64,000 nucleotides of DNA, from the NCBI GenBank assembly GCA_030674185.1, contig CM060315.1, forward strand, positions 87,684,079 through 87,748,078, written 5' to 3'. This document shows, in pieces, positions 9,561 to 21,649 of the stretch. Every line of letters begins with the position of its first letter. Position 1 is the stretch's first letter. The notes below the pieces were generated by a model. That model did not search any database. It worked only from the letters and a program-made list of their open reading frames with translations, and had not been told where the DNA came from. Made by a program: the position numbers and the translations under genes. The stretch comes from Monoplex corrugatus (taxonomy: Eukaryota; Mollusca; Gastropoda; Littorinimorpha; Ranellidae).

Positions 9561-9659
9561 GATGAATTACAAAAATGTCCATAGGAGCATGTCCCTGGAA
9601 TCCTGGAACCCCCTCCTCCCCAATCTAGATTTCCTCTTTCTTTCTTTTCAACATTCCCA

Positions 9660-9725
9660 ATTCCTGATACAGACTGTGCAGCATCATAACACCTGTACAA
9701 TGTGAGCCAAACAACCAAAACAATG
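9660..9725 (+). repeat. Dispersed repeat family C core
   Basis: 'cagactgtgcagcatcataa', then 'acctgtacaatgtgagccaa' and 'acaaccaaaacaatg'. It is homologous to 2840-2905 and 58560-58640. Confidence 0.5.
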
Positions 9726-10189
9726 TACATACAAACAATACAAAAACACACTGCTTGGAAAAAACAAAAATCAACAACAAAATCATTCTGTTTCAATACT
9801 AAATAACAGCCCCCAGACTGAGAGCACATGAACTAATCCACATGAATAGTACACTGAACACATTATAGCCTACTTCATTGGAATTGTTTTCTTTTTGCTC
9901 GTTGAAGACCACGTGAATAGTAGTGACCACAACCATAGTCCATAGTGACCTCCTAACAACAACTTTATAATACCAACATAACAAATTGATGTGTTTCACT
10001 GAAGAGTATGTATAACTGCAAGTTCTCAGCCTCAGCCTGGAGTTTTTAAGTCGAGTGTATGACCTCTGCTAGCACTGGGTTTGTGTCTTGGATCCCACCT
10101 CACACACATGAGTCATAAGATCTCTTGGGGGGAAAAGGCCAACAGTTTGGACAGGTTTTGTACAAGATCAAGTAGTCTGAGACAGAGCA

Positions 10190-10335
10190 TCAGGGAAGTT
10201 TCAGTCTTTTTCTCCTAATTTTTGTATTTGGTGTTTGTGATCTTACGCTTGACAAAGGCCAAGTTGGCCAAAAATTTGCGCCCGTCTTGTCTCGTTGTAA
10301 TAAATACCCATTCTTATTCTTTTTTCATGTTTTTA
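10190..10335 (+). repeat. Family E repeat with ribozyme-like stem
   Basis: It contains 'gtttgtgatcttacgcttga', then 'caaaggccaagttggccaaa' (a GGCC-loop-GGCC stem next to GACAAA and AAAA) and 'gttgtaataaatac'. Related copies are at 13150-13260 and, inverted, 24700-24860. The GACxAA-GGCC...GGCC-(G)AAA layout recalls hammerhead-like ends of Penelope-like elements. This is a suggestion, not a demonstrated fold. Confidence 0.4.
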
Positions 10336-10539
10336 CTGGTTCCTGTTTGCTTGTCACACTTGTTTTGGATTTTATAAAACTACGTCACATGTATCCATGA
10401 AATCAAAATGTGATCACACTTAGGAAGTGGTAGCCCCATAGATATTGCTTAGCATCCTCTGGGTCATTCATTCAGAATTTAACAAGTTGATAGTACTATT
10501 AGTAGTTCCTTGCTATTCATCTACCACCAAAATTGGAGC

Positions 10540-10590
10540 AGTGTGCACAGGCATTATGATGCTGCACAGTGTGGGTCAAGGAGCCAGAAC
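10540..10590 (+). repeat. Dispersed repeat family C core
   Basis: It carries 'gatgctgcacagtgtgggtc', the conserved module of family C. Confidence 0.4.
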
Positions 10591-10851
10591 AAAGTGAATA
10601 CATACATCTGACACAACATTAAAAACAAGGTTAACATTTCATAGGTCTTGTCCCTTCTTTCTCCATTTCACGGCCTGACACCAACACAACATACAGAAAC
10701 AAAGCAAATTCATACAAAATGACATCTAATACTCAAACTGAACAAAGCCATTCAAATAGTCAATCACCATTTGGCATGAACATGCCCACATTCATGTTTT
10801 GATTACAATTATACAGTTAAAACTGTAGACGCACTCTCTGTCTCTTTCAGT

Positions 10852-10854
<3 letters not shown>

Positions 10855-10886
<32 letters not shown>
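10855..10886. repeat. (CA)n microsatellite
   Basis: A short pure CA tract. A longer, CACG-interrupted CA tract lies at 11091-11240. Confidence 0.9.
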
Positions 10887-10889
<3 letters not shown>

Positions 10890-13309
10890 GAATTATCCCT
10901 TTGCACAGCCCAGACACCCAAAGCAGAAGTAACCAATAACATCAAAGAACTTTATTCATATGTTAATATTAGCATCATCATTGCGCTCAATCAATTCATT
11001 TACAAATTTAACATTTCATACACACTGGCCATCAACCATAGCTGACCAAAAACAATAAAATCACTTTGTGCATACATTAATGTCAATCCACACACACACA
11101 CACACACACACACATGCACGCACGCACATGCACGCACGCACAGACACAAACACACACATATAATGCATGCACACACACAAATGCACATCACACTCAAGCA
11201 CACACACACGTGAGCGCACATACACACAAATATGTGTGCGCATGGTGTGCACATGCATACCTCATCTGTCATGACAGAAAGAATCTACAAACTGAATCCA
11301 CTGCCCTCCACTAACCATACAATCACCAATATCACAAAATGCCAAAACTTCTTGTGAAAATCATTTCATGCAACTCTTGAGTGTCAGCGCATTAAAACCT
11401 ACACTAACCTGGAATGTCATTGTTTTATAAAGGAAGAAAATGAGCCACTGAAGAAAATAATTTTGAGCATACAATTACAAGTCTGAAAACATTCCATAAA
11501 AATCCTACACTGAAACATGCTGATACGCCAAGCACTACATCCTTTTTGCTCACATTCATGCCCATCAAAAGTTCCAAGACAGAGAGGATCAAGAGGAACC
11601 ACAAAAATACTTTGTTCTAAGTCCAAGTGACTGCCACTATTCAAGCAAACAGAAACCAGAAACGCACTAAAATAGCATGAGAACACAAATTTAGTACATG
11701 AATCAAGACAAGACGAGACAACTGTGAATTATATACATTTTCATTCTATATTTGTGTGTTTCTAGTGTGAATTTTGCTCAACATAATGCTGCAACACATG
11801 GACATGCATTTCAGTACAGGTGATGTTATGTTATGGATTTTCAAAATAATTGTGGCATGCAACAAAAAATACCTGTTCTAAAACATGATGTTGTGAACAT
11901 CACAAACATGGTGTAGAAGCTCGGTGGTTAAAAGCCCCTTTCACTGGGAAACAAAAAGACCTGAAATTCCAGGGTTCAATACCCAATCTGACAGTATTCC
12001 AGGGTTCAATACCCAATCTCACAGTGTCACCTTTCAACTAAACCTTCAGTAGTCATCAGGATGCCATTCTTGCAAAGTTATAGTGGGAATGCTATACTTG
12101 CAAAAAGTAGTAGTCATGTTGCAATTCTTGCAGATAAGATAAAAGCAAATCTGTGTGCAGCATGCACTTAGCACACCCACACAAAAAGAGCCCCCCAAAA
12201 CATCACAGCAGCTGTTCTGCAGACCATATATTATTTCAAAATGACAAATAAATAATAAGAAAGAAAAATAAAACTTCCTCTGTGCGGTAATGAAAAATAT
12301 GCATATATCACGATAATGACCATGCCATTACTATCAAAAGAAGAAATGATTCCTACCCACTGACAACAAAGAATCCTCATGCAGACTGCGCATCAACAAG
12401 TTTTCTATACACTATAATACAGTGTGGGCCAAATAAATAGAACTACTTCGTGCTCTCGTAATTTTCTCTTTCCCTCAACACTATACCCCTATTAGCAATG
12501 CCACTAACTTCTAACAATATACAAGTAATTACAATACTTATTTCAGGTGGTTGCTGAGACTATGCTCAATTTTATCCACAATTTCATCCAAAAGAACGCA
12601 CAAATTTTGAAAATATCTCTCATATCAACATTTTTTCACATTTGTGACATGTGGAGAACTGAGTGACACTACTGTCTGAAACAATGGAGAATTTCTCTGG
12701 ACATCATAATCAAGGAAAATGGTTGAAAATAAAAGTGAACTAAATTAAACTTTATTTTTAAAAAGATAACACATTTCCCTCGAAATTTGTATTGAACTCA
12801 TTCCATTTCAACTCTTTAATTTTGCACACTGGACAGCACACCGATTAAAACAATATGTGCTATCAAATTTTATCCAAGCCACAATGAGTTATCCTAACAC
12901 TGTCAAATTTTATTCAAACTACAATGACTTATCCCTTTGATTCCCAGTATTTTCATAAATCTGGAGTAAAATCTGAAAACTTGAAATCTGATTTAAAATG
13001 ACTGCCAGTGTCGAAGCAAACACAAACCAGAAAAAAAAAACCAAAGAAATAGCATTACAACACATATTTGGTATGACAAAATAAGACAGGTGCACATTTT
13101 CAGCCAACTGGCCACTGTCAAGGGTCTATCAAAGACAACAAAGAATTAATGCACAACACTCAGCTTTGTTGACTTTGGTCTATGGCTGAAAATTTGCATC
13201 TGTCTTGTTTTGTTTCATGAAATACACATTCTAATTCTATTTCAGTGTTTTTCTGGTTCTGAATAACTAAGAACAAAGTTACACAATATATACCTTGTTT
13301 GGAATTTGT
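10887..13309. other. Intergenic stretch without recognised gene
   Basis: It holds a CA/CACG-rich tract (11091-11240), a tRNA-like SINE (11905-12080), a family C core (12375-12440), a family E copy (13150-13260) and otherwise AT-rich sequence. No frame has recognisable protein character. Confidence 0.6.
11905..12080 (+). repeat. tRNA-like SINE with duplicated B box
   Basis: 'gaagctcggtggttaaaag' is followed by 'ccagggttcaatacccaatc', which contains GGTTCAATACC, an exact B-box match. The block 'attccagggttcaataccca' then occurs a second time at about 11997-12016, so the B-box region is tandemly duplicated. Confidence 0.5.
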
Positions 13310-13815
13310 ACAACTAGCTGTACAAACAGCATTCAAGAAGATGAAAAGCGTTCTTACCAACGTACACCTATCAATTAACAACAGAAAGAAAGTTCTTGAA
13401 TGTTCTATAGAACCAATACTGTTATACGGTTGTGAGGCGTGGACAGTCACACGTAAACCCAGAACAAGATTGAGGAAGCCAAAATGCGGTTTTCATGAAG
13501 AATGTTGAGAGTTCCATGGACAACAAAGAAAACAAATAAGACAGTCTTGATGGAGGCATACACAAGAAGATCACTGATAAAGAAAGATTCGGAAAAGACG
13601 AGCAACATTTATAGGCCATTTTATGAGGAAAGGGGAATCAGAGCACCTGGTTACAACAGACCACCAGGTAGACCCAGGGAGAAAATATTGGACGGACTTG
13701 CAGGGTGGCTAAAGACAGAGAGGGTGGAAGATGTACTTGCAGCGACAAAGGATAGATTCATATGGAGGGCCATGATCGCCAATGCCATGCGGCAAGGCAC
13801 ATGGTGATGATGTAC
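13310..13815 (+). mobile_element. RTE-like retrotransposon 3' end (copy B)
   Basis: Frames shifted among each other encode AFKKMKSVLTNVHLSINN, YGCEAWTVTRKPRTRLR, then RVPWTTKKTNKTVLMEAYT, APGRPREKILDGLAGWL and DVLAATKDRFIWRAMIANA. This is the C-terminal region of the RTE-like protein also found at 45270-47884. It is 5'-truncated and frameshifted. The 3' end 'gcaaggcacatggtgatgatg' keeps the ATG-repeat tail of the family. Confidence 0.8.
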
Positions 13816-13849
13816 AACTAGTTCAAGAGTTATTACACTCACTCAGCTC

Positions 13850-14085
13850 CATATATATGCAATTAGCTGGCCAACTCTCTGAGTCTGTGCAGGACAGTAT
13901 GTGCTGGCAAGGTGCTGAAAAGAGGAGGATGGGGGTGGACATTGCCAGAGTGATTGGAGCACTGATGTGGGCACCACACACGCCAGTTGTTACTTTGCTG
14001 GCTGGGATCAAACTCAAAACATCAGATCCCAAGTCTGTGGCTCAACCAACCCTGACAACCAGCTTTGTACAACACACACCAGGCT
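13850..14085 (-). repeat. tRNA-derived SINE (family B)
   Basis: On the - strand it contains 'ggttgagccacagacttggg' and the B-box-like 'gagtttgatcccagcc', followed by a degenerate body. The + strand frame across it is not a gene. Confidence 0.4.
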
Positions 14086-15629
14086 GTCACAACAATCGGC
14101 TTAATGGTCTTCTTAAAGTCAAACATTTGAATTCCAATCCCCACCCCTATTTTTATCAAAAGATGACTTGCATATTAACAACAACAAAAAATACCCAAAA
14201 ACCTCTGACCCAGCATATTCACATTCTAATCAAATCGTTATTTTCAGTCCATGCCAAGTTGCCTGCTATTTGTGTAGAAGTGGTAAACTCTGACATTTCT
14301 ATAAACTCTGACATTTCTATTTAATTCAAATTTCAATCACAAAAAATTAACACTACAACTAAGAAAACGACAGCTAAACACTTACAAATATATTAAGAAA
14401 TGAAAAAAGATATACACACTATCAGTTTACCCTAAAAAATCTGGATATACAATTAGTTTGATTCTCAAGTACTGAAGTTGCTCAAAAGTATCAAAGTTGT
14501 TCAACCAATACACAACTTTTTCAAATCACACAAACATAGCATGCATATGAACACACACACACACTTACACACCATGTTCAAAACACAGTTTATTCAGATT
14601 TTTTTTTAAAGAATTAAATCATATACAATATACATTTCTCAAACAAACAACAAGCACAGAATGGATTTCCTTCATAACATAAATTTCTTTCTCTCTTTCA
14701 CTCTCTCTTTCTCTCTCTCTCTCAAACACACACACACACGCACGCACGCACGCACAGCACACACACACACACACAACACACACATACACACACACACATA
14801 CATTTTCACACATATGATGTACCTAAATCACAGCAGAAAAAAGTTTGCTCTCATCAAACAGACACTAGAAAAAAAGCAAAATATTTAACACTCAGTCCTG
14901 ACACTGCCGTTGCTTGGTCAGTGATACAACACAACTGAATCAGTCACACTTACAGGAATGTTATTTCAACAAATCATGTCATTCATCAATTATATAATCA
15001 ACTGTCAATTCGTTAAAAAAGAAGAAGAAGAAGAAAGACAAAAAAAAAGGAATACTTGGGGAAAAAAAAAAAAAATGAAAGTAAACTCCCTACACCCATT
15101 CCCACCTACCCCCCTCTCTCCCAAACAAAATCCTATACCTTTCAAAACAAGTCCTCTTGTTGCCTACAAACATTGAAAAAAGTAGGACTACATAAAAGTA
15201 TACATTATGATGTTTCTTGTCCCACTCACCCAAACCTGGAGGAAAATTCCATTCAACACTCACACCACTTTCAGAGCAACCCATTCCAGTGTGTACATCA
15301 GCAGGCACTGACTGACAAGACATGGCAAGGGACTCATCAACCACATGATGTAACATGGCTCATTGACCCCCATCATCAATACACACCAGTCTCTTCAGCT
15401 TGCAGCAGTATCACTGAAAGACTCAAAAAAAAACAGCTTTGCCTTTACACTGTGTCGCCATAGTAAAACCAACACACACAATCAGTCTGACACTGCCAAG
15501 TGGAAATGGAGCAAGCCACACAGCAGATCATTCCAAGATTTCAAGATGAGACCAAAAACAGGAAAAATGAGGATGATTTCAGGAGGAACCCTCCTTTTCA
15601 TTTGTTTGTTGTTGTTTTTTTTTTTTTAG
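14086..15629. other. Unassigned, simple-repeat-rich
   Basis: It includes CT/CA tracts (14690-14805), GAA-rich and A-rich runs (15015-15080) and no recognised gene. Part may be 3' UTR or downstream flank of the - strand zinc-finger gene. Confidence 0.5.
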
Positions 15630-15905
15630 TTTTTGCACATCACATTTCCTTGGAGCCAAAAATGGAGTCAATACATGTGCCCAGTTATCAATTCTATTCA
15701 AAAGTATGGAAGGCTTTACGGAAAACATACAGGTGAATGGACCAGCAAGGCAACACATGACAGGAACAGATGATAGAAAGCAAAGGAACAAGGGAGAAAC
15801 AAAGAAAGTGACAGAAAACAGGAAATTACTTGCAAGGAATTTCCAGAAGGTGGTGATACTATTTACACTGAAAGTGAAAGAGCCCTTGGCGTCCCCATAG
15901 GGGAA
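15630..15905 (-). repeat. Family A repeat, 5' half
   Basis: On the - strand it starts with the family A 5' end ('cccctatggggacgccaagg', then 'cagtgtaaatagtatc', the TATA-like region) and runs to 'tccaaggaaatgtgatgtgc'. The 3' half is missing and replaced by a T-run. Confidence 0.6.
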
Positions 15906-17288
15906 ATACTACAAACTCCTTTCATCCAATTATGTTCAGAACAAACAGCAACAAAATAACATGCATACTGCCTCAGTCACACTGGAATCAACAAAGCACC
16001 AGTTACTGATCTGCCCACAAAGGCATCATATTGCTTTCAGTTGAGTTAGATTAATTAAACAAGTACGACTGTACATTTCACATCTTCCAATAACACTAAA
16101 GATTTACCGAAAGTTTCATGCAGTCTTAAGCACACAATTATCCCCCTACATCTCCTTGTACAGATGTATAATTATAGATTAAAAAAAGAAGAGGTTTATC
16201 ATATGTTAAAAAACAAAGAAGAGGCACGTAGGCTACCTGTATAGCAGAGGAACTGATGGGGTGGGATAGGGAGGTTAATTCAAACTGACACAGAGGATCT
16301 TGTATGAAATGTGTCACAAGGATTTCTCAGCTGTTTGCAGGTAATTCCTTTTCTTCTAGAGTCTTACCAAACTTCAGCCACACACTTAAAATCCTCTTCA
16401 AATTGATTCATAATTCACTGAGATATACCTACCAACCCATGTACTTGCTGTTACATTTTTAATTCCAGCAGTTATAATATTGGGTATTGTTTATTTAGAC
16501 CTTGAACAATTACAATAAACCTGGCATGGGAATTGTTCAAGACAAAAACCTCTACAACTATCGTCTATGGCAATTCAGGGAAACGCTGCACTCATCACCC
16601 CCACCCACAAACTTTTTTTCTTTAAATTGAAGTCTTTATAATCTGAGTGCTTTTGAGCATCAAATTCATCTACATTTCATACTTAAGTTTTTCAACCTTT
16701 TGTTGCGGGTAAAAGGCAACAATACAAAACAATATGCATAAACACTGATTATCATAATTCTCCATTAATACTCATGAATACAATTTTTTTTCTCTATTTA
16801 AAGAATCCAAAGAACTCGTAGTTTTTCCCCTGAGGAAATTCATCTGGTTTCCACTAGAAATAGTGGATCCAGGAGAATTTGTATCAGGCACGATTAACAC
16901 ATGGCCTAAATGCAGCTACAAGCTGTCAATAAGTGATACAGAAATCCTTGAAATCATGTTCTGGCATTTTTCGCCTCGATCTCCGACTGTCCAAATGGAA
17001 CTTACACTAGTTACAGAAATGAATGTTTTAACCACATCGCATTTTAGACTCAAATTTCATGAAAAACCAGTCCACTCACAGCCAAGACTTTAAGCAATTA
17101 TTCTTACATTTTTTGCGCCCCCCCCCCCCCCTCCCCATGCCAAAAGTCTAATATTGGACATGACCATGGCCACAAACTGAAAGGAACTTACATAGCAAAT
17201 TCAGCAAAATTACTTCAAAAAAAGAACATCTACCAGCAAACAGTCAAGAAATTTCTGTCAACTCATTTTCCTCCAAGATAAATACACG

Positions 17289-17346
<58 letters not shown>

Positions 17347-17851
17347 CTCTCTCTAATCCTTTTGTGCCATTACGAAATAATCTCTTAGAAAGACAGATGG
17401 ACAGATCATTTTTATAATCAGAAAAGAACAATCACTACAGAACATCCAGATTTCACACTTTTCAAGGTCAAATGATCTTGAAGAAGCATACATGAAATCA
17501 AACTTGACATGAAGTGAGGACAATTGTAGGCTGTGACAACAGTGGTAACAGAATGTGATTATTGTCAAGTGTCTGAGAAAGCGCTGCTACACCTGTAACC
17601 TTCCCCAAAATTTCTGATGTGGGCATATTTTAGGTCAGTGACCTTGACCTTGGAGCCATGACTTTCAAACTAAGGTGTATTTGCAACAATTTAACGGTCC
17701 TTACCTCTGAACTGAATATGGTAAAGATCCATCAAAAAAACAGCTGAGGAAATCCTGCAAACACATTTTTGTCTCTAACAGTAACACACACACACACACA
17801 CTTTTTCCAATCGATATGAAAAAAAAGTTATGTCCAATGCTAATTTCAAAC
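15906..17851. other. Downstream flank of the zinc-finger gene
   Basis: AT-rich, with a C-run (17117-17131) and (CA)n-(CT)n at 17285-17354. It probably contains the - strand 3' UTR. I could not choose a polyadenylation site with confidence. Confidence 0.5.
17285..17354. repeat. (CA)n(CT)n microsatellite
   Basis: A long CA tract runs into a short CT tract. Confidence 0.95.
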
Positions 17852-20800
17852 TTATTTCACACTTATAAAGCGTTCTTCCACCGTGTGCTGAACGTCGTCA
17901 TGATCTAACGTCACCACCGTGACGCCCCCTTCCTCAGCATGCATGCTGAACACATGTTCATGAACCACGCTGTCGTCAGTGGTGATCCATCCGCATGATG
18001 TGCATTGGAACGAGCGACCAGCCCACCCACTCTCAATCTCGCTCTCATTCTCACAGGGGTATGTGTGCGCTGTGGCCGCATGATTTTCCAGTTCTTCAGA
18101 TGTGTAGGCACTGAAATCGCAGACTGGTTGTTCACAGACGTACACACGTGACACCTTCTTGTTTCGGTAAGCTGTCACGTCACGCACAATAATGGGCATG
18201 GCAGGATGGCTGGCAACGTGGTGACCTTTCATTTCCCTCACAGAGTCGGTGTAGTAGTACTGATCGCAGTACAGACAGAGGTACTGCCGCTCCACCTTGA
18301 TCGGCATCATCGTCACATGAGTACTACTGTTACAACTGGAAGACACTTCATGTGAATGTTTTTTCCCTGTATCTTTCCTGCCTTTGTTTACCCTTCGCTG
18401 GAACTTCAGGGGGGCTGGGGTGTAACCAAGGTCTAGATAGGGGTGGGGATAACTGGCGTGGCGTTCTCGATAGTGACTGACAACATCGGCTTCATTGTAT
18501 CTGTACAGAGGGCAGTCTATTTCTGGACAGGCGTAAAAACGACACTTGAGGTGCAGAGAACTATGATACATGCTTCGGAAGCTGAAAGACACTCGCTGAA
18601 AATGTTCGTCCTGCATGTGAACTTTGAGTGGTCGTAAAGAGTCAAAACGGAAGCCGCACATGAAACACTGCACGTCTGTCATTTTCCTCAAATGAAGCTT
18701 GAGCTTGGAATTTGTGAAAGGTGCCTTAGATGGGCTGGATTTGTTCTGAAAATGGTTAACTTTCCGGCAAATGTACAGTGAACTCCGAAATGTGTTTTTC
18801 TTGGTTCTGTCACTGTATTTCAAGCCTTTTCTCTTATTACGGTGTACATGATCGTCCGGTGACTCTGTGGAATGGTTGGGCAACAAAGCAGGGCAAGAAG
18901 ATCCGGATGCAGCATCTGAATCGTCTGAATCAACAACGTTGGGATCACTGACATACAGCTGCGGCATGTCGTCAGCGGGGAATGTTTTGCGATGGGATGT
19001 GGAATCAGCAGTAGAAGAAGGTGTACAGGCACCATCTGCATCAGCAGTATCAGGAGAGCATGCAGCATGCAGTCTATCTACACTGTCCTCATTGTGGGTG
19101 ATGTCCGGAGGTCCCCCATCCTCCTCGCTCTCACTTTTCATCACAAAATCTACATCATAACCAGTGTCCTCACCTGTCTCTTCACCGCCGTCCCAGGCAC
19201 TGTCATCAAGGTAATTCACCGTTTCACCGTCGCAGGGGTTCAAGATAGACCGGCCGTCAGCTCGGGTGCGGGGACAAAAGACGGCGTGGAGGTCATGTTC
19301 TTCTTTCCTCTTCCCCTCCCACGGACACCACCTACAGAAGAAAACAGAAGATCTCTTCCTGTTGCGATGAGCTCTGACATTTCTCATGATAAGGCACTGG
19401 GAGCCGTGGCATTGTAAGACATGTTGTTTAGTTTGCTTTCTACTCCATGTAAACTGGCACTTGCAATAGATACAGGAAAATTGGTCATAGCTTACCTGGG
19501 GTGAGGGGTCTGCCGATGATCCAGGTGATGCCGCCTGTGTCTCCTCCGCAATACGCGTGGTGGCCTGCAGGCTTTTCTTCAGGTGAGCTTCCACAGGAAC
19601 ATCTGTCGCATCGGGTGACAGCCAAGGGGTGCAGTCCTGAGAATGTGACAGGTAGGTTTGGGCAGATGAGGACCGAAAGGTGCAGTCTGTGCGCATGCAC
19701 ATGAACACCTTGTTGTTCAGGCTGCCCACACCCACCAGGCATTTGCCTTTGTGGCGGTTCAGGATGTGGTTGCGTAGGGGGCGAAGGTTGCGGGAGGTGT
19801 GACTGCAATGGTAGCACTTGAGGACGGACACCTCCTTGGGCTGGATGCGGGGTGTGGGGAAGCGCACCTTGATAGGCTCCGAGGAGTCCTCCTCCTCTAC
19901 CGGCTCCTGTTTCACCAGCACCGGCGGCTCCTCCGACGAAGATCTGTCAGAGCCGTCACCTTGTGACTGGCTTGTCACGCCACCCTCCGGAGTTGGATCA
20001 GCGCTGCTTTCCCCTCCGTTGCTGCCCACAGTGTTGGGAGAACTGGAACTGCTTTCAGGATTAAGGAGCGCCACATAGCGGTGAGCTTTTCCACTGTGCT
20101 GAAAGACAGAGTGCTCCTTAATGCCACTCTGTGAGGTGCTGGTGAATTTGCAGTAGCCACAGCTCCAGTACAGGCTGGACCGCATCTGCTGCATGCCCCC
20201 AGCTCCCACGCTGTTGGGGAAGAAAGGGGTGGGGATGGGGGAAGTGCTGGCGCGGGGGACTGCGACAGAGGTGGGCACAGAAAGAGGAGAACGGGACAGC
20301 GCCGGGGAGCTGGTAGATATGGAGGTGGGGAGGGTGGAGGCCGAGAACACCTGAGAGATGACTGGCTGACCATCGTCAATGGACGACGACTGGGTGACGG
20401 TAGTCAAGGGTTGGCTGATCAAAGTGGACATGAAGCCTGGCATTTGAGGCTTGGGGTCTGCAGAAGAGGACACGACGGTGCTGGACGAGGAGGCGCTGCT
20501 CTGTTTGCTAGCCCCCTCCTGTGACATCCCCGACCCCCCTTCCTCCTCCACTGTGTTCTCCTTCAGCTCTTCTACATGGACGTCAAACAGGTCAAAATCA
20601 GCGGAGTAGCTCTGCTGCACTTTCTTGTCGGCCCCATTCTTGCTGACTTTGACGGACGGCTGGCCCGCATCCTCATTATCAGGAGGGTCTTTCCTCTTGC
20701 GCGAGCCATCCAGCTGCTCCTCGGACGGATGATGGATACGCAAATAGTCACTGAGCAGGGTGCAGTACTGAGTGATGGCGGCCGTGTCCTGAAAGGTGGG

Positions 20801-21622
20801 GTGCGCATGCACAGAATGGTGGATGACGTCAGCCCTGGAGAAGGACTGGTAGCGACAGTGTTTGCAGAAGAAGCGGTGCTCCATGACATGCTGCAGGAGG
20901 AAGTTCTTGTTGGTAGTGGAGAAGTTGCAAAAGTTGCACCAGTAGTAGTTGATGTCCACTGACGACACCAGATGCCCTTCCTTGTTCAAGAACTTGGTCT
21001 GTGAAGAGATGGCGCAAACCATCTCGTGCTCCTGCACGCGGAAGATCTCCTCCCCATCCTTGCTGCCCACCTTGGATTCCATCAGGGCCAGGCTGAAGTG
21101 AGACTTGTCTTTCTCAGGAATGGCGCATCGGCGGGTAGGACTCTTGGGCCTCATCAGCTGACCCAGCTGCACAGACGGCCCCTGATCCTGCTGCGGACTG
21201 TGACGACTGTTGGTCCCCACCACGCGTCCCTGAGTCATGTGACCTGTGGAGAAGGTGGCACTCTGACCTGTGGTGGGGAACACCATGTCCTTGGTCTTGC
21301 TAACGTCCAGCCCCGGTCGACCGCGTCGCGAGTGGGGTTTGTAGCCCATGGCGTCGTTCTTAGCCAGCACGTTCTCATTTTTCCTCAGCAGGTCTTCGAT
21401 CGCATTGTGCACGTTTTGTATCGCCGTGTTGGAGTCCAGGTCTTTGTCCTCCATGATCTTTCGCAGCTGTGTGCGTATGGTTGACGAGGAGCCCGTCCAC
21501 TGGGCGGCACTCTGTGAAGAGGTCAGGGACTGGGACGGCTGGAAGGAGCGTAGAAGTCCGGCAGTCACACTGCTGGGCCCAATGCTTTGATCATATTCAG
21601 GGTCTTCCACCTCAAACTTCAC
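17852..21622 (-). CDS. Multi-C2H2 zinc-finger protein, terminal exon
   Basis: A 1256-codon open exon runs from an acceptor (TTACAG at 21628-21623) to TAA at 17854-17852. It opens VKFEVEDPEY in phase 0. It starts with a Ser/Gln-rich region and a charged helix-like stretch (about residues 52-95), then carries a first finger pair (near 20945-20800: YWCNFCNF...HVMEH, FFCKHC...HSVHAH) and a single finger near 20170 (CGYCKF). Four bipartite modules follow, starting near 19820, 19480, 18675 and 18282, each a CxxC finger followed 20-30 residues later by a second one, and a last finger near 18010 (FQCTSCGW). Acidic and Ser-rich linkers contain VKQEP- and IKVE-type sumoylation motifs. A nuclear DNA-binding or chromatin role is inferred. 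I do not recognise a named orthologue. All + strand frames here are shadows. Confidence 0.9.
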   Translation of the reverse strand: MKFEVEDPEYDQSIGPSSVTAGLLRSFQPSQSLTSSQSAAQWTGSSSTIRTQLRKIMEDKDLDSNTAIQNVHNAIEDLLRKNENVLAKNDAMGYKPHSRRGRPGLDVSKTKDMVFPTTGQSATFSTGHMTQGRVVGTNSRHSPQQDQGPSVQLGQLMRPKSPTRRCAIPEKDKSHFSLALMESKVGSKDGEEIFRVQEHEMVCAISSQTKFLNKEGHLVSSVDINYYWCNFCNFSTTNKNFLLQHVMEHRFFCKHCRYQSFSRADVIHHSVHAHPTFQDTAAITQYCTLLSDYLRIHHPSEEQLDGSRKRKDPPDNEDAGQPSVKVSKNGADKKVQQSYSADFDLFDVHVEELKENTVEEEGGSGMSQEGASKQSSASSSSTVVSSSADPKPQMPGFMSTLISQPLTTVTQSSSIDDGQPVISQVFSASTLPTSISTSSPALSRSPLSVPTSVAVPRASTSPIPTPFFPNSVGAGGMQQMRSSLYWSCGYCKFTSTSQSGIKEHSVFQHSGKAHRYVALLNPESSSSSPNTVGSNGGESSADPTPEGGVTSQSQGDGSDRSSSEEPPVLVKQEPVEEEDSSEPIKVRFPTPRIQPKEVSVLKCYHCSHTSRNLRPLRNHILNRHKGKCLVGVGSLNNKVFMCMRTDCTFRSSSAQTYLSHSQDCTPWLSPDATDVPVEAHLKKSLQATTRIAEETQAASPGSSADPSPQVSYDQFSCIYCKCQFTWSRKQTKQHVLQCHGSQCLIMRNVRAHRNRKRSSVFFCRWCPWEGKRKEEHDLHAVFCPRTRADGRSILNPCDGETVNYLDDSAWDGGEETGEDTGYDVDFVMKSESEEDGGPPDITHNEDSVDRLHAACSPDTADADGACTPSSTADSTSHRKTFPADDMPQLYVSDPNVVDSDDSDAASGSSCPALLPNHSTESPDDHVHRNKRKGLKYSDRTKKNTFRSSLYICRKVNHFQNKSSPSKAPFTNSKLKLHLRKMTDVQCFMCGFRFDSLRPLKVHMQDEHFQRVSFSFRSMYHSSLHLKCRFYACPEIDCPLYRYNEADVVSHYRERHASYPHPYLDLGYTPAPLKFQRRVNKGRKDTGKKHSHEVSSSCNSSTHVTMMPIKVERQYLCLYCDQYYYTDSVREMKGHHVASHPAMPIIVRDVTAYRNKKVSRVYVCEQPVCDFSAYTSEELENHAATAHTYPCENESEIESGWAGRSFQCTSCGWITTDDSVVHEHVFSMHAEEGGVTVVTLDHDDVQHTVEERFISVK

Positions 21623-21649
21623 CTGTAACAATGTTATAAAATGGTCATT

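Noticed and set aside
13782..14324. 180-codon + strand frame
   Set aside because: It starts in the RTE-like 3' tail and crosses an inverted SINE. No recognisable protein.
20576..21484. + strand frames of 128 and 152 codons
   Set aside because: Shadows of the - strand zinc-finger exon, which has coherent C2H2 motifs.
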